The notes beneath the pieces are model-generated. The model saw only the letters and a program-made list of their open reading frames with translations, was not told the DNA's origin and did not search any database. A stretch of 60,000 nucleotides of DNA from Liolophura sinensis. Its lineage: Eukaryota; Mollusca; Polyplacophora; Chitonida; Chitonidae. The stretch spans positions 57,392,237-57,452,236 of the forward strand of contig NC_088302.1 in the NCBI RefSeq assembly GCF_032854445.1, written 5' to 3'. Below are positions 45,501 through 54,262 of the stretch, piece by piece (the stretch's first letter is position 1; every line of letters starts with the position of its first letter). The translations under genes and the position numbers were made by a program.

Positions 45501-48391
45501 TTCAGTCTGAAACTGATTTCCAATTTAAAATTCCATCCACATATAAATTTGACATGTAGGCTGAAATCATTGTAATGCTGTCATCAGAATCTACTCTTTG
45601 TCTTTTGCTTACTTTTTTTTTTTTGAAATCAGACCAGAGAAACAACCAGGACAATTAAACGGGTGTAAATCAAATAAACTGTGTTTCAAATATTAACTCT
45701 AAAATCAAATATCATGCAACCTGCAAACATATCTTGGTTTCTGCATGTAGTCTTTAACACAAGCTATGCCCACTGTTTAAACTTGGAGGCCTACTGGTTC
45801 CAAATGATCCGACTTTTTAGAAATAAACAAACTGCAGACAACACCTAAACAGGTACGCTACTTTTGGTGGAAAACAACTGGATTAAGCGATCTGTGACTG
45901 TGCCAAGGCAAAGTTGTAGCCAATTTGGGAAAACATGATGGATGGGTACCAATGTTGGGAGCAGGGATGATGTCATTATAGGGTGTATTAGCAGACAAGA
46001 TAGAGGAATTTACCTCTGTGACAGCGGCTGGCACACTTGTGGTTACGACATTTCAGGGCTTTGTTACACTGTTGTTCACATGGAGGACAGTTCCCATCGC
46101 AACACTGCAACAAATACACACAACATTTATATACACCAGCCAACAACTTCAAGAAAAAGTTCATTTTCACTGTACATGTATGTTACTGGGTTGTTATGTT
46201 ATGTTATTTTACTCAGCATTATGAACAAGCCCATATTAATATAAACTGGAGATGTATTTATCACTCTTGGTTCATGGAATCCTATGCATCTGCCTAAGAG
46301 TCTTACAATAAAGGGAAAGAGAAGCCAGCAGACTGGAAATTCTCAGCTTCATACCCACTAGAGCTAGCAAAGCTGACAACATATGCAATTAATCAGTTTC
46401 ACAGTCATTCCAAACGCAAATAAAATCCTGCAAATAGACACAAGCTTTGCTACTAATGACTTTTAATCAAATGAAGCAAATCCACGGGTATAAAAGTGCA
46501 CTGAAGTAATGAAAAGGTTATGCTTAAATAAGCATTCTGTAAGTCTGATCTTAATTTTTGATGTTAAAGCCATGAACCTAGATTAAAATCGAAATAAATT
46601 ACCAAAAAACAGGAGAAAAACAGAAAATTTCTTTTTCGAAAACTCAAACCAAATCTTTAACAAGTTTTATTTCAATATGATTAACTGCTCTGTAAAAAAC
46701 ATTTGGACAACTGGTAAGTAAAAGACTGACAGATGGACAGGGAAGGCGTAACTCTATCATCCCCTCCAGTCATGCCGATATCAGTAAAGAGTACTAATAC
46801 ACAGTTTAAGGTAGATCTATCTGACATATTTAACTGGATCCAAATGAAATGGAGTTCATAAAAGTCAAATTTACGTACAATTTAGAAATTGTAATTCCAT
46901 ATTTAGCTACATGGTATAAAGTTTGCATTAAACTTCAATGTTTAGAAACGGACTGCACAGGCCAGTTCTCTGCAGACCTAACTTTCACTTGCACCAATGC
47001 CTCTTTATTTATTTATTTATTAGTTGTTTTATGCTGTACTCAAGAATATTTCACTTATACGACAATGATCTTACGCTTGCACTGGTGCCTGTTACAATCC
47101 TTCTGTATTAACAAGACCTAGCTTACACTTGCACTGGTGCCTGTTACAGTCCTTCTGTATTAGCAAGACTTAGCTTACACTTGCACTGGTGCCTGCTACA
47201 ATCCTTCTGTATTAACAAGACCTAGCTTACACTTGCACTGGTGCCTGCTACAATCCTTCTGTATTAACAAGACCTAGCTTACACTTGCACTGGTGCCTGC
47301 TACAATCCTTCTGTATTAGCAAGACCTAGCTTACACTTGCACTGGTGCCTGTAACAATCCTTCTGTATTAGCAAGACCTAGCTTACACTTGCACTGGTGC
47401 CTGTAACAATCCTTCTGTATTGGCAAGACCTATCTTACACTTGCACTGGTGCCTGTAACAATCCTCCTATATTAGCAAGACCTAGCTTACGCTTGCACTG
47501 GTGCCTGTTACAATCCTTCTGTATTAGCAAGACCTAGCTTACACTTGCACTGGTGCCTGTAACAATCCTTCTGTATTAGCAAGACCTAGGTTACACTTGC
47601 ACTGGTGCCTGTAACAATCCTTCTGTATTAACAAGACCTAGCTTACACTTGCACTGGTGCCTGTAACAATCCTTCTGCATTGGCAAGACCTATCTTACAC
47701 TTCCACTGTTGCCTGTAACAATCCTTCTGTATTAGCAAGACCTAGCTTACACTTGCACTGGTGCCTGTTACAATCCTTCTGTACTGGCAAGACCTATCTT
47801 ACACTGGTGCCTGTTACAATCCTTCTGTATTAGCAAGACCTACCTTACGCTTGCACTGGTGCCTGTAACAATCCTTATGTATTGGCAAGACCTATCTTAC
47901 ACTTGCACTGTTGCCTGTAACAATCCTTCTGTATTAGCAAGACCTAGCTTACACTTGCACTGGTGCCTGTTACAATCCTTCTGTATTGGCAAGACCTATC
48001 TTACGCTTGCACTGGTGCCTGTAACAATCCTTCTGTATTAGCAAGACCTAGCTTACACTTGCACTGGTGCCTGTTACAATCCTTCTGTACTGGCAAGACC
48101 TAGCTTACACTTGCACTGGTGCCTGTTACAATCCTTCTGTATTGGCAAGACCTACCTTACGCTTGCACTGGTGCCTGTTACAATCGTTCTGTATTGGCAA
48201 GACCTATCTTACGCTTGCACTGGTGCCTGTACTAATCCTATTGTATTAGCAAGACCTACCTTACGCTTGCACTGGTGCCTGTTACAATCCTTCTGCTTGG
48301 TACATTTTGTTTCACAAAGGAATTCCTTACAGCATGGAACTTCTTTCTGGCGCTGGCCACAGCGACATTTCTTTGTGATCATTTGCCGGCA
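27368..48391 (-). CDS. NFXL1: NFXL1-like NFX1-type zinc-finger protein, 3' half of gene (nine exons)
   Basis: Spliced gene on the minus strand. Exons: 48391-48260, 46104-46014, 45112-44992, 42889-42730, 41806-41694, 41474-41343, 36163-35927, 34902-34675, 27598-27368, about 480 codons. Each pair of neighbours joins in phase except 42730/41806. The product holds six NFX1-type fingers of the pattern C-x(1-6)-H-x-C-x(2,3)-C(H/C), for example [29 protein letters not shown] and [14 protein letters not shown], with CPPC linkers. It then has a Lys/Glu-rich coiled coil and one membrane segment near the C-terminus. That order, with a C-terminal membrane anchor, is NFXL1 rather than NFX1 (which carries R3H). 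NFX1-family proteins usually have an N-terminal RING/PHD domain linked to ubiquitin ligase activity or nucleic-acid binding; that part is not in the exons seen. Molecular function in this organism is unknown. Confidence 0.92.
27640..31885. repeat. 52-bp tandem array (~82 units) in the last NFXL1 intron
   Basis: Unit: CAGCATCTGGAACACTCAGG, TACAATCCAGCCTGTTAATG, CTGACTGAGCTA. Variants carry ATCAAACACACTC or CCCCAAAATC in place of part of the unit. It fills 4.2 kb between the last two exons. A block of about 991 bp (19 units plus 3 bp) is itself duplicated. Confidence 0.96.
31886..32264. other. Unique spacer inside the last NFXL1 intron
   Basis: Holds a 73-codon plus-strand frame (32024-32245, with residues [15 protein letters not shown]) that I do not recognise. 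No splice or promoter context was identified, so no gene is called. Confidence 0.45.
32265..33755. repeat. 29-bp tandem array (~51 units) in NFXL1 intron
   Basis: Unit: GAGACATTTGCCTGGTCAGT then GTGTAGGCT, with CTGTGTG for CAGTGTG alternation. It is in the same intron as the 52-bp array. Open minus frames ([15 protein letters not shown]) are by-products of the 29-bp cycle. Confidence 0.95.
33985..34262 (-). mobile_element. Full-length tRNA-headed SINE (minus orientation)
   Basis: Most complete copy in the window. On the minus strand it starts GCCTCCATGGCTCAGTTGG (A-box region TGGCTCAGTTGG) and continues to AGTTCAAGTCC (B box). It then has the conserved body (reverse of CCAGCGTTATAATACGTGG and CTCAAGAATATTTCATTTAT) and an (AAAT)n tail at about 34014-33990. 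Pol III boxes and tail order define a tRNA-derived SINE. It sits in the NFXL1 intron, in the same orientation as the gene. Confidence 0.93.
34263..34380. repeat. 36-39-bp tandem copies of the SINE head
   Basis: Directly at the 5' end of the SINE its first bases are repeated three more times: CATGCTAACCAACTGAGCCA then CGGAGGCCCCTGACT. Each repeat carries a copy of the A-box region, the last with one change. Confidence 0.92.
34675..34902 (-). CDS. NFXL1: NFXL1 exon: last zinc finger and start of coiled coil
   Basis: 76 codons, phase 0 at both ends. The acceptor is GGTGTTGTAG before CTGAGC and the donor is TTT before GTAAGA. Contains the finger [14 protein letters not shown] (residues 3-16), a [16 protein letters not shown] segment (residues 26-41), CDDMC (residues 53-57) and then KERKRKKK. 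Joined to the previous exon it reads CPRL/LSCSHQC, a normal finger. The last ten residues ([10 protein letters not shown]) look unlike a coiled coil, so the exact donor is slightly less certain than the finger. Confidence 0.9.
34903..35926. other. NFXL1 intron without array
   Basis: About 1 kb of unique AT-rich intron. One of the few NFXL1 introns in the window without a minisatellite. Confidence 0.7.
35927..36163 (-). CDS. NFXL1: NFXL1 exon: finger with CHPGPCSPC
   Basis: 79 codons, phase 0 at both ends. The acceptor is GCTGTTTTTTTCAG and the donor is CTTG before GTGAGT. Residues: NCEVCENQC (4-12), [18 protein letters not shown] (19-36), [14 protein letters not shown] (42-55) and CGGEC (72-76). 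The Cys/His spacing is typical of NFXL1 in this part of the protein. The 60-bp array starts within about 20 bp of the acceptor on the intron side. Confidence 0.95.
36180..39840. repeat. 60-bp (2 x 30) tandem array in NFXL1 intron
   Basis: Dimeric unit: GCTGTCAGTCCTATAGTCAA plus AACACCCAGA, alternating with ACTGTCACTCCTGTGGTCAC plus AACACTCAGA, about 60 dimers. Frames of up to 291 codons (Thr/Val/Pro-rich on the plus strand, Ser/Asp/Cys-rich on the minus strand) result from the 60-bp period. Frequent one-base indels break them, arguing against coding. Confidence 0.96.
39841..39968. repeat. Spacer block duplicated at 40480
   Basis: The sequence starting CAAGCATGGACTGATGACAT recurs 639 bp downstream at 40480 with a few changes, including a short indel. 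The copy shows that the array end and its flank were duplicated together. Confidence 0.9.
39969..40480. repeat. Second block of the 60-bp array
   Basis: About eight further dimers of the same unit, followed by the second copy of the non-repeat flank (40480-40620). Confidence 0.95.
40664..41342 (-). repeat. 70-bp array of a copied NFXL1 exon end plus splice donor
   Basis: Nine decoy units follow the exon at 41343-41474. Read on the minus strand, each has about 57 bp matching the exon end (ACACCTGTAGT, GGGAGACCCAGACCCAGATCAG) and then GTAAGT plus 7 intron bases. Donor motifs (ACTTAC on plus) recur every 70 bp. In-frame reading past any donor meets TAG at once. Confidence 0.96.
41343..41474 (-). 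CDS. NFXL1: NFXL1 exon: finger [12 protein letters not shown]
   Basis: 44 codons, phase 0 at both ends. The acceptor is TTTTAACCAG before GTGGGC and the donor is GATCAG before GTAAGT. Residues: [20 protein letters not shown] (4-23) and [11 protein letters not shown] (24-34), then an acidic linker ending GDPDPDQ. The exon before ends SCRGKHE, so the join reads CRGKHE/VGKFPC, as expected for the family. The donor is the first of ten near-identical donors in a row. Confidence 0.95.
41694..41806 (-). CDS. NFXL1: NFXL1 exon: [17 protein letters not shown]
   Basis: Two leading bases plus 37 codons. The acceptor is TTTCTCTGTACAG before GTAGC (phase 1) and the donor is CATGAG before GTGAGT (phase 0). 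It encodes a Gly/Pro linker ([12 protein letters not shown]) and then CPPC and SCRGKHE, the conserved metal-binding step before the next finger. Its phase-1 start does not match the phase-0 donor of the preceding recognised exon. Confidence 0.88.
41807..42729. other. NFXL1 intron with SINE fragment
   Basis: Because the flanking exons are out of phase, a very short exon may be hidden here. I could not identify one. Short ACACAAGTAAATATT repeats occur at 42300-42350. Confidence 0.5.
42480..42690 (-). mobile_element. tRNA-derived SINE fragment (minus orientation)
   Basis: On the minus strand GGTCGCAGGTTCAAATCC contains a perfect B box, preceded by CCCGTTGGCCAATGA. It is followed by a body with GGTTTACTTCGGTGACTCTG and CACCGGAAACCTCACTGTC. 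The family differs from the SINE at 33985. Ends are approximate. Confidence 0.7.
42730..42889 (-). CDS. NFXL1: NFXL1 exon: CHFGDCPPC and finger CPHTC
   Basis: One leading base plus 53 codons. The acceptor is ACTGTGTTTCAG before AACACC (phase 2) and joins the exon at 44992 as [14 protein letters not shown]. Residues: [20 protein letters not shown] (4-23), [17 protein letters not shown] (27-43). The donor is taken at GAGAAG before GTCAGG because the frame stops 3 codons later; ACCAAG before GTTCAG is an alternative. Both are phase 0 and weak. This is the least certain exon end. Confidence 0.82.
42960..44480. repeat. ~94-bp tandem array, with a diverged copy of the exon acceptor region at its edge
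   Basis: Main unit: AACAATACGGGTCAAGAAAA, TCACAGTGGTCATAATCACA, ACCAAACCAAGGCAGTCAAG and GAGTCAGGATCAGAGTCTGC, about fourteen units. The first 70 bp (42970-43035: CAGCGATGTTCTC, GGTTGGTTGGT, AGTCAATAGG) resemble the 5' end of the exon at 42730-42889 (CAGCGATGCTTCTC, GGCTGGGTGGT, AGTCAGGAGG). The array may therefore have begun as a duplication spanning that 3' splice site. Confidence 0.85.
44650..44991 (-). repeat. 95-bp repeats of an NFXL1 exon end plus splice donor
   Basis: Three full decoy units plus a partial one. Minus strand: CACCTCACTGTAACAGAC then TTTGTCA/GTAAGTGACAC, matching the real exon end CACCTCGCTGTAACCGAC then CCTGTCA/GTAAGT. Donors lie at about 44711, 44806, 44901 and the real one at 44991. 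Each has a consensus GTAAGT. Confidence 0.95.
44992..45112 (-). CDS. NFXL1: NFXL1 exon: PCYPC...VPCGRE
   Basis: Two leading bases, 39 codons, two trailing bases. The acceptor is GTATGTTTCAG before GTCCATGC (phase 1) and the donor is TGTCA before GTAAGT (phase 2). Residues: [20 protein letters not shown] (1-20), [19 protein letters not shown] (21-39). The previous exon ends in CHR plus G, giving CHRGPCYPC. The motif VPCGRE followed by a PPRC step is highly characteristic of NFXL1. Confidence 0.95.
45113..46013. other. NFXL1 intron with SINE
   Basis: Unique intron apart from the SINE fragment at 45298-45420. No array here. Confidence 0.7.
45298..45420 (+). mobile_element. SINE 3' half (plus orientation)
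   Basis: CCCGGTTTCCTCCCAATATA, TAGTGAAATATTTTTGAATA and AACCCCAATCAAATAAATTA followed by AAATAAATAAATAAG. This is the same family as 33985, in the opposite orientation to NFXL1. Confidence 0.85.
46014..46104 (-). CDS. NFXL1: NFXL1 exon: CCDGNCPPC and CRNHKC
   Basis: 30 codons plus one base. The acceptor is TGTTGCAG before TGTTGC (phase 0) and the donor is AGAG before GTAAAT (phase 1). Encodes [20 protein letters not shown] then [10 protein letters not shown], a complete CPPC linker and finger. It joins [13 protein letters not shown] upstream and CHR-G/PCYPC downstream, both expected in NFXL1. Confidence 0.95.
46105..46999. other. NFXL1 intron, nothing recognised
   Basis: AT-rich unique intron with no array, SINE or exon seen. 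Confidence 0.65.
47000..47066 (-). mobile_element. SINE stub at array edge (minus orientation)
   Basis: TTTATTTATTTATTAG (tail), ATGCTGTACTCAAGAATATT and TCACTTATACGACAATG. It is cut after the first 65 bp of the family and continues straight into the 52-bp exon-donor array. Confidence 0.88.
47067..48259 (-). repeat. 52-bp array of a copied NFXL1 exon end plus splice donor (~23 units)
   Basis: Minus-strand unit: about 36 bp matching the exon end (CAGAAGGATTGTAACAGGCA, CCAGTGCAAGCGTAAG) plus 16 intron bases (GTAGGTCTTGCTAATA). Units nearest the exon keep ACCTAC/CTTACG on the plus strand. Further ones mutate to ACCTAGCTTACA, which destroys the original GT but leaves GTAAGC a few bases upstream. 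Confidence 0.96.
48260..48391 (-). CDS. NFXL1: NFXL1 exon: [11 protein letters not shown]...CETKC
   Basis: 44 codons, phase 0 at both ends. The acceptor is a ten-T run plus CAG before TGCCGG and the donor is CGTAAG before GTAGGT. Residues: [20 protein letters not shown] (1-20), [20 protein letters not shown] (21-40), CKRK. The KCRCG and LCETKC steps match NFXL1 as I know it. It is the most upstream exon I can find; about 350-400 N-terminal residues of the protein are unaccounted for. An overlapping donor (AAGC before GTAAGG) would change phase and is not preferred. Confidence 0.95.
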
Positions 48392-49069
48392 CTGAAAAAA
48401 AAAACACAGAGACTATCACTTAAAGATAAATTCTCAGGGAAACAACAAATACATATTACAAGTGAACAAAACAATACAAGTAAAAGATATACATGTGAAT
48501 GAAACAACACAAATCAAAGATATACAAGTGAACGAACAACACAAACTGAAGATACACAAGTGGACAAAAGTGAACAAAATACTTGATTTGAATTAATCTA
48601 GCGGTTTCTCTGTGGCTTATGAAGTTCACAGTTGAGCCGCAGAGACATGTATTGTTAGAGAACGCCATTTGGAACTGTGACAGGCAAACCAAAAAAGAAA
48701 TAAAATCTACTCTTAGGTTTCACAAAAACAATTTTATTCATACATAAAATGCATCAAAATGTTAATGTAAATTTATTTGTGCACATGTAAATGTAGCAAT
48801 ATGGGTACATTCAATCTTACCAAATGAGCACCCCATTACCACAGCACCGCTCACACTAGGATGATTGAAGTAACAGTACGTTACAGATTAAAGGAGAAGA
48901 CGCAGAAAAGAAATCAAAAGAAACTAAGTAACCACATGCAATCCCAGCAGGCAGCCTGTTGTTCATGTACATGCATGCATGTAGCTCTAATTGGTGCTTT
49001 ATGAGCTATTTGATAATGTCTCACTTTAACATATGTGACCTGGTTTTAACACAGGTGGTCTCGCTGGCC
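48392..49069. other. Upstream NFXL1 intron, small AC-rich repeat
   Basis: About four ~30-bp units with AAGATATACAAGTGAACGAA occur at 48460-48565. No further zinc-finger exon was found on the minus strand despite a search for CxxC/CxH patterns. Confidence 0.55.
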
Positions 49070-49197
49070 GTATGTGTGAAGGTCTTCCAGCAACCTGCAA
49101 ATGGTTGTAGGTTTCCTCCCACCATATTGCTAGCCGCGGTCGTATAAGTGAAATATTTTTGAGCATGACGTAAAACACTGATCAAATAAATAATACA
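49070..49197 (+). mobile_element. SINE 3' half (plus orientation)
   Basis: GTGAAGGTCTTCCAGCAACC, GGTTTCCTCCCACCATATTG, GGTCGTATAAGTGAAATATT and ACACTGATCAAATAAATAAT. It matches the reverse complement of the copies at 18785 and 33985. The head is missing. Confidence 0.88.
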
Positions 49198-49319
49198 GGC
49201 ATACCAAGTAAACCTGATGCAGTATTGCCAAGTCTGATGGGCACCACAGAACCAGCTTACTTGCGAAACTTCCTCAATATGGCAGCAAAGCAAATGGGCG
49301 TGGCGTCAATCCTAGGGGA

Positions 49320-49745
49320 TTCACTGATTACTGATGACTTGGTTTGTATGTGTGTGTGAGAAGGCCATCATATGGTGGAGAGACAGTATAGATACATGAT
49401 CTCCAGGCCCGTGAGATTCACTGATTACTGATGACTTCATTTGTATGTGTGTGTGTGAAGGCCATCATATGGTGGAGAGACAGTATAGATACATGATCTC
49501 CAGGCCCGTGAGATTCACTGATTACTGATGACTTCATTTGTATGTGTGTGTGTGAAGGCCATCATATGGTGGAGAGACAGTATAGATACAACATGATCTC
49601 CAGGCCCGTGAGAGTCACTGATTACTGATGACTTGGTGTGTGTGTATGTGTGTATGTGTGTGTGTGTGTGAAGGCCATCATATGGTGGAGAGACAGTATA
49701 TATACAACATGATCTCCAGGCCAATGAGATTCACTGATTACTTCA
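49320..49745. repeat. ~97-bp tandem array with (TG)n
   Basis: Four units plus a partial one: TTCACTGATTACTGATGACT, a TG-rich segment, GAAGGCCATCATATGGTGGA and ATCTCCAGGCCCGTGAGA. Measured spacings are 97, 97, 100 and 116; the last is longer because its (TG)n expanded. Confidence 0.94.
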
Positions 49746-50895
49746 GCTGCAGACCTTAACATCAAACTATATGGATTCATCTATAGATATATTGAAAGTA
49801 AAACACTATACATTACACGTACAAGTATTTTCACAAATTCCACCTTGTAAGCTAGATTTCAGAATGTCAGTAGAAGCATGGTGACAGCCTACACTGGCTG
49901 AGACTCAACAATCTTGATGAGAAAAGAAGTGTACTGAAAACACAACACTGTGGGTAGCCTTAATTTTCTAGACACTATGTGATGGTCATGCTACTCCAAC
50001 AACTACTGCCCCACCCACACTGGCCACAGGTAGCTCAGTAGGGTGACACACTCGTGTGAGAAAGTAGGTCACTTGCCCCAGGTAGAGAAGCAGAGTAGGC
50101 TAAACTCTATTATATTGACAAGCGTATAAACTAGGTGCTGCATGACTCTGCTGAATGTCTGTTAGAGACTGAAAAATCCACGGTCAACAAGCTGACATAT
50201 AGTGCTAAAGCAGAGCAGTTTGAGTACCTCCTGGGTGAAGAACAGTCACGAGTGCAGAAACCCGAACAGCCTATTGAACATCCTATTGAACAGCTTATTG
50301 AACAGCTCTATATCAAAATAACTGTGAGTAATTCTCAAGAAATAATATTATGCCTCAGTGGATTGCACTGTGGGTACATGTATTCCAAACAAATAAGAAA
50401 ATAAAACACAAGCAAAGGGTTGCAGTTTTTAAGTTTAATGTCATGTCTGACCAGATCTGTTCTGAGCTTTCCTGATTAAAAATATTGCAGTCCCCATTGA
50501 GCAAGGTAAAGGTTACCATATCATGATTGTAAACAAGTCAACTTTTCATCGGAGCAAGGTCTATACAGAATAACTCTCTGTTAGAAGGTGGACTGCAAGA
50601 TGTACTGCTGTAGACCTTAACATACTGCATTACGAGAAGCCACTTGTGGTTTTCTCCAACATTTTTGCACTGGGAAGGGGTCAGAGGAGAAACTGTCTCT
50701 GTCACATGCTGATTACTCAACCATTCAGTTCATACAGTCTTCAGCCACACTCACTTTAATACAGAAATTTCTGTTACAAAGCAAACAAGATAACAAAGTG
50801 CCTTATTAACTATGACTGTACACTCAGTTTTACTTACATGTACATAAGTAAATATTTACTGTCTTTGCAAATCTGTAATATGTACATGTGTACTC
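49746..50895. other. Non-coding, nothing recognised
   Basis: A plus frame of 89 codons (50135-50404) with Glu/Gln-rich KPEQPIEHPIEQLIEQLYIK looks like a short in-frame duplication. It has no family match or splice context, so it is not called. Confidence 0.45.
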
Positions 50896-53020
50896 CCTAC
50901 CAATATAGGTGAAGGTACATGTACAGCTATAGGTACAGGTACCTGTGGTTACAGATACATGTGGATGAGGCCACAGATACATGTACATGTACACGTGCCT
51001 GTGGATATAGATACATGTGGATGAGGCCATCCATACATGTACATGTGCCTGTGGTTATAGATACATGTGGATGAAGCCAAAGATACATGTACACATGCCT
51101 GTGGTTATAGACACATGTGGATGAGGCCACAGATACTTGTACATGTGCCTGTGGTTACAGATACATGTGGATGAGGCCACAGATACATGTACACATGCCT
51201 GTGGTTACAGATACATGTGGATGAGGCCACAGATACATGTACATGTACACGTGCCTGTGGTTATAGATACATGTGGATGAGGCCACAGATACATGTACAT
51301 GTACACGTGCCTGTGGTTATAGATACATGTGGATGAGGCCACAGATACATGTACACGTGCCTGTGGTTATAGATACATGTGGATGAGGCCACAGATACAT
51401 GTACACGTGCCTGTGGTTATAGATACATGTGGATGAGGCCACAGATACATGTACATGTACACATGCCTGTGGTTATAGATACATGTGGATGAGGCCACAG
51501 ATACATGTACATGTGCCTGTGGTTACAGATACATGTGGATGAGGCCACAGATACATGTACATGTACACGTGCCTGTGGTTATAGATACATGTGGATGAGG
51601 CCATCCATACATGTACATGTGCCTGTGGTAACAGATACATGTGGATGAGGCCACAGATACTTGTACATGTGCCTGTGGTTATAGACACATGTGGATGAAG
51701 CCACAGATACATGTACATGTACACGTGCCTGTGGTTATAGATACATGTGGATGAGGCCATCCATACATGTACATGTGCCTGTGGTTACAGATACATGTGG
51801 ATGAGGCCACAGATACTTGTACATGTGCCTGTGGTTATAGACACATGTGGATGAAGCCACAGATACATGTACATGTACACGTGCCTGTGGTTATAGACAC
51901 GTGGATGAGGCCACAGATACATGTACATGTACACGTGCCTGTGGTTATAGATACATGTGGATGAGGCCATCCATACATGTACACGTACACGTGCCTGTGG
52001 TTATAGATACATGTGGATGAGGCCACAGATACATGTACACATGCCTGTGGTTACAGATACATGTGGATGAGGCCACAGATACATGTACATGTACACGTCC
52101 CTGTGGTTATAGATACATGTGGATGAGGCCACAGATACATGTACACATGCCTGTGGTTATAGACACATGTGGATGAGGCCACAGATACTTGTACATGTGC
52201 CTGTGGTTATAGACACATGTGGATGAGGCCATCAATACATGTACATGTGGCTGTGGTAACAGATACACGTGGATGAGGCCACAGATACATGTACACATGC
52301 CTGTGGTTATAGACACATGGGGATGAGGCCACAGATACATGTACACGTGCCTGTGGTTATAGACACATTTGGATGAGGCCACAGATACATGTACACACGC
52401 CTGTGGTTATAGACACATGTGGATGAGGCCATCCATACATGTACATTTGCCTGTGGTAAGAGGATACATGTGGATGAGGCCACAGATACATGTACACGTG
52501 CCTGTGGTTATACACACATGTGGATGAGGCCATCCATACATCTACACATGCCTGTGGTTATAGACACGTGGATGAGGCCATCCATACGTGTACACGTGCC
52601 TGTGGTTATAGATACATGTACATGTGGATGAGGCCACAGATACATGTACACGTGCCTGTGGTTATACACACATGTGGATGAGGCCATCCATACATGTACA
52701 TGTGCCTGTGGTTATGGAAACATGTGGATGAAGGTATAGGTACCTGTGCCTAAAGTTATAGATACATGTGGATGAGGCCATCGGTACAAGAACATGTGCC
52801 TGTGGTTATAGATACATGTGGATGAGGCCATCCATACATGTACATGTACACGTGCCTGTGGTTATAGATACATGTGGATGAGGCCACAGATACATGTACA
52901 TGTGCCTGTGGTTACAGATACATGTGGATGAGGCCATCGGTACAAGAACATGTGCCTGTTGTTATGGATACATATGGATGAGGCCATAGGGTCATGTACA
53001 TGTGACTGTAGATTTAGATA
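50896..53020. repeat. 50-bp tandem array with CATGTA length variation
   Basis: Unit: ACATGTACACGTGCCTGTGG, TTATAGATACATGTGGATGA, GGCCACAGAT, about 40 units. Many differ by one extra ACATGT hexamer, itself a palindrome, so unit length alternates 50/56. The last units fade out near 53020. Confidence 0.95.
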
Positions 53021-53125
53021 CATGTATATGGCCATTCAATAAAGTGGGTGTTAATCTTGGGCCAAAGAACAGACACGACAACACAAGAATGTGTCGAGAT
53101 ATAACAGAGCAACCTGTTTAATGCA

Positions 53126-54262
53126 TCACTGGATGCTTCCCAACTGTTTGACTGATCAGATGATCACTGGATGCTTCCCAACTGTTTGACTGATCAGATG
53201 ATCACTGGATGCTTCCCAACTGTTTGACTGATCAGATGATCACAGGATGCTTCCCAACTGTTTGACTGATCAGATGATCACTGGATGCTTCCCAACTGTT
53301 TGACTGATCAGATGATCACTGGATGCTCCCCAACTGTTTGACTGATCAGATGATCACTGGATGCTTCCCAACTGTTTGACTGATCAGATGATCACTGGAT
53401 GCTTCCCAACTGTTTGACTGATCAGATGATCACTGGATGCTTCCCAACTGTTTGACTGATCAGATGGTCACTGGATGCTTCCCAACTGTTTGACTGATCA
53501 GATGATCACAGGATGCTTCCCAACTGTTTGACTGATCAGATGATCACAGGATGCTTCCCAACTGTTTGACTGATCAGATGATCACTGGATGCTTCCCAAC
53601 TGTTTGACTGATCAGATGATCACTGGATGCTTCCCAACTGTTTGACTGATCAGATGATCACTGGATGCTTCCCAACTGTTTGACTGATCAGATGATCACT
53701 GGATGCTTCCCAACTGTTTGACTGATCAGATGATCACTGGATGCTTCCCAACTGTTTGACTGATCAGATGATCACTGGATGCTTCCCAACTGTTTGACTG
53801 ATCAGATGATCACTGGATGCTTCCCAACTGTTTGACTGATCAGATGATCACTGGATGCTTCCCAACTGTTTGACTGATCAGATGATCACTGGATGCTTCC
53901 CAACTGTTTGACTGATCAGATGATCACTGGAGGCTTCCCAACTGTTTGACTGATCAGATGATCACTGGAGGCTTCCCAACTGTTTGACTGATCAGATGAT
54001 CACTGGAGGCTTCCCAACTGTTTGACTGATCAGATGATCACAGGATGCTTTCCAACTGTTTGACTGATCAGATGATCACTGGAGGCTTCCCAACTGTTTG
54101 ACTGATCAGATGATCACTGGAGGCTTCCCAACTGTTTGACTGATCAGATGATCACTGGAGGCTTCCCAACTGTTTGACTGATCAGATGATCACAGGATGC
54201 TTCCCAACTGTTTGACTGATCAGATGATCACTGGATGCTTCCCAACTGTTTGACTGATCATA
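53126..54262. repeat. Highly homogeneous 38-bp tandem array (~30 units)
   Basis: Unit: TCACTGGATGCTTCCCAACT then GTTTGACTGATCAGATGA. Most units are identical; the few variants are ACAGG for ACTGG and GGAGGC for GGATGC, which cluster at the distal end. Each unit has two TGATCA palindromes. Near identity points to recent expansion or conversion. Confidence 0.97.

Noticed and set aside
49230-49300. Extra upstream NFXL1 exon (CCHIEEVSQ before GTAAGC)
   Set aside because: Has a fair donor, but the frame is closed by a TGA about 15 codons upstream, lacks finger spacing and has no clear acceptor.
50135-50404. Glu/Gln-rich 89-codon plus-strand gene
   Set aside because: Contains a short internal repeat (PIEHPIEQLIEQ) but no recognised domain, splice sites or promoter.
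53126-54262. CRISPR-like array of 38-bp repeats
   Set aside because: Units are head-to-tail without unique spacers, no cas genes exist, and the DNA is eukaryotic.
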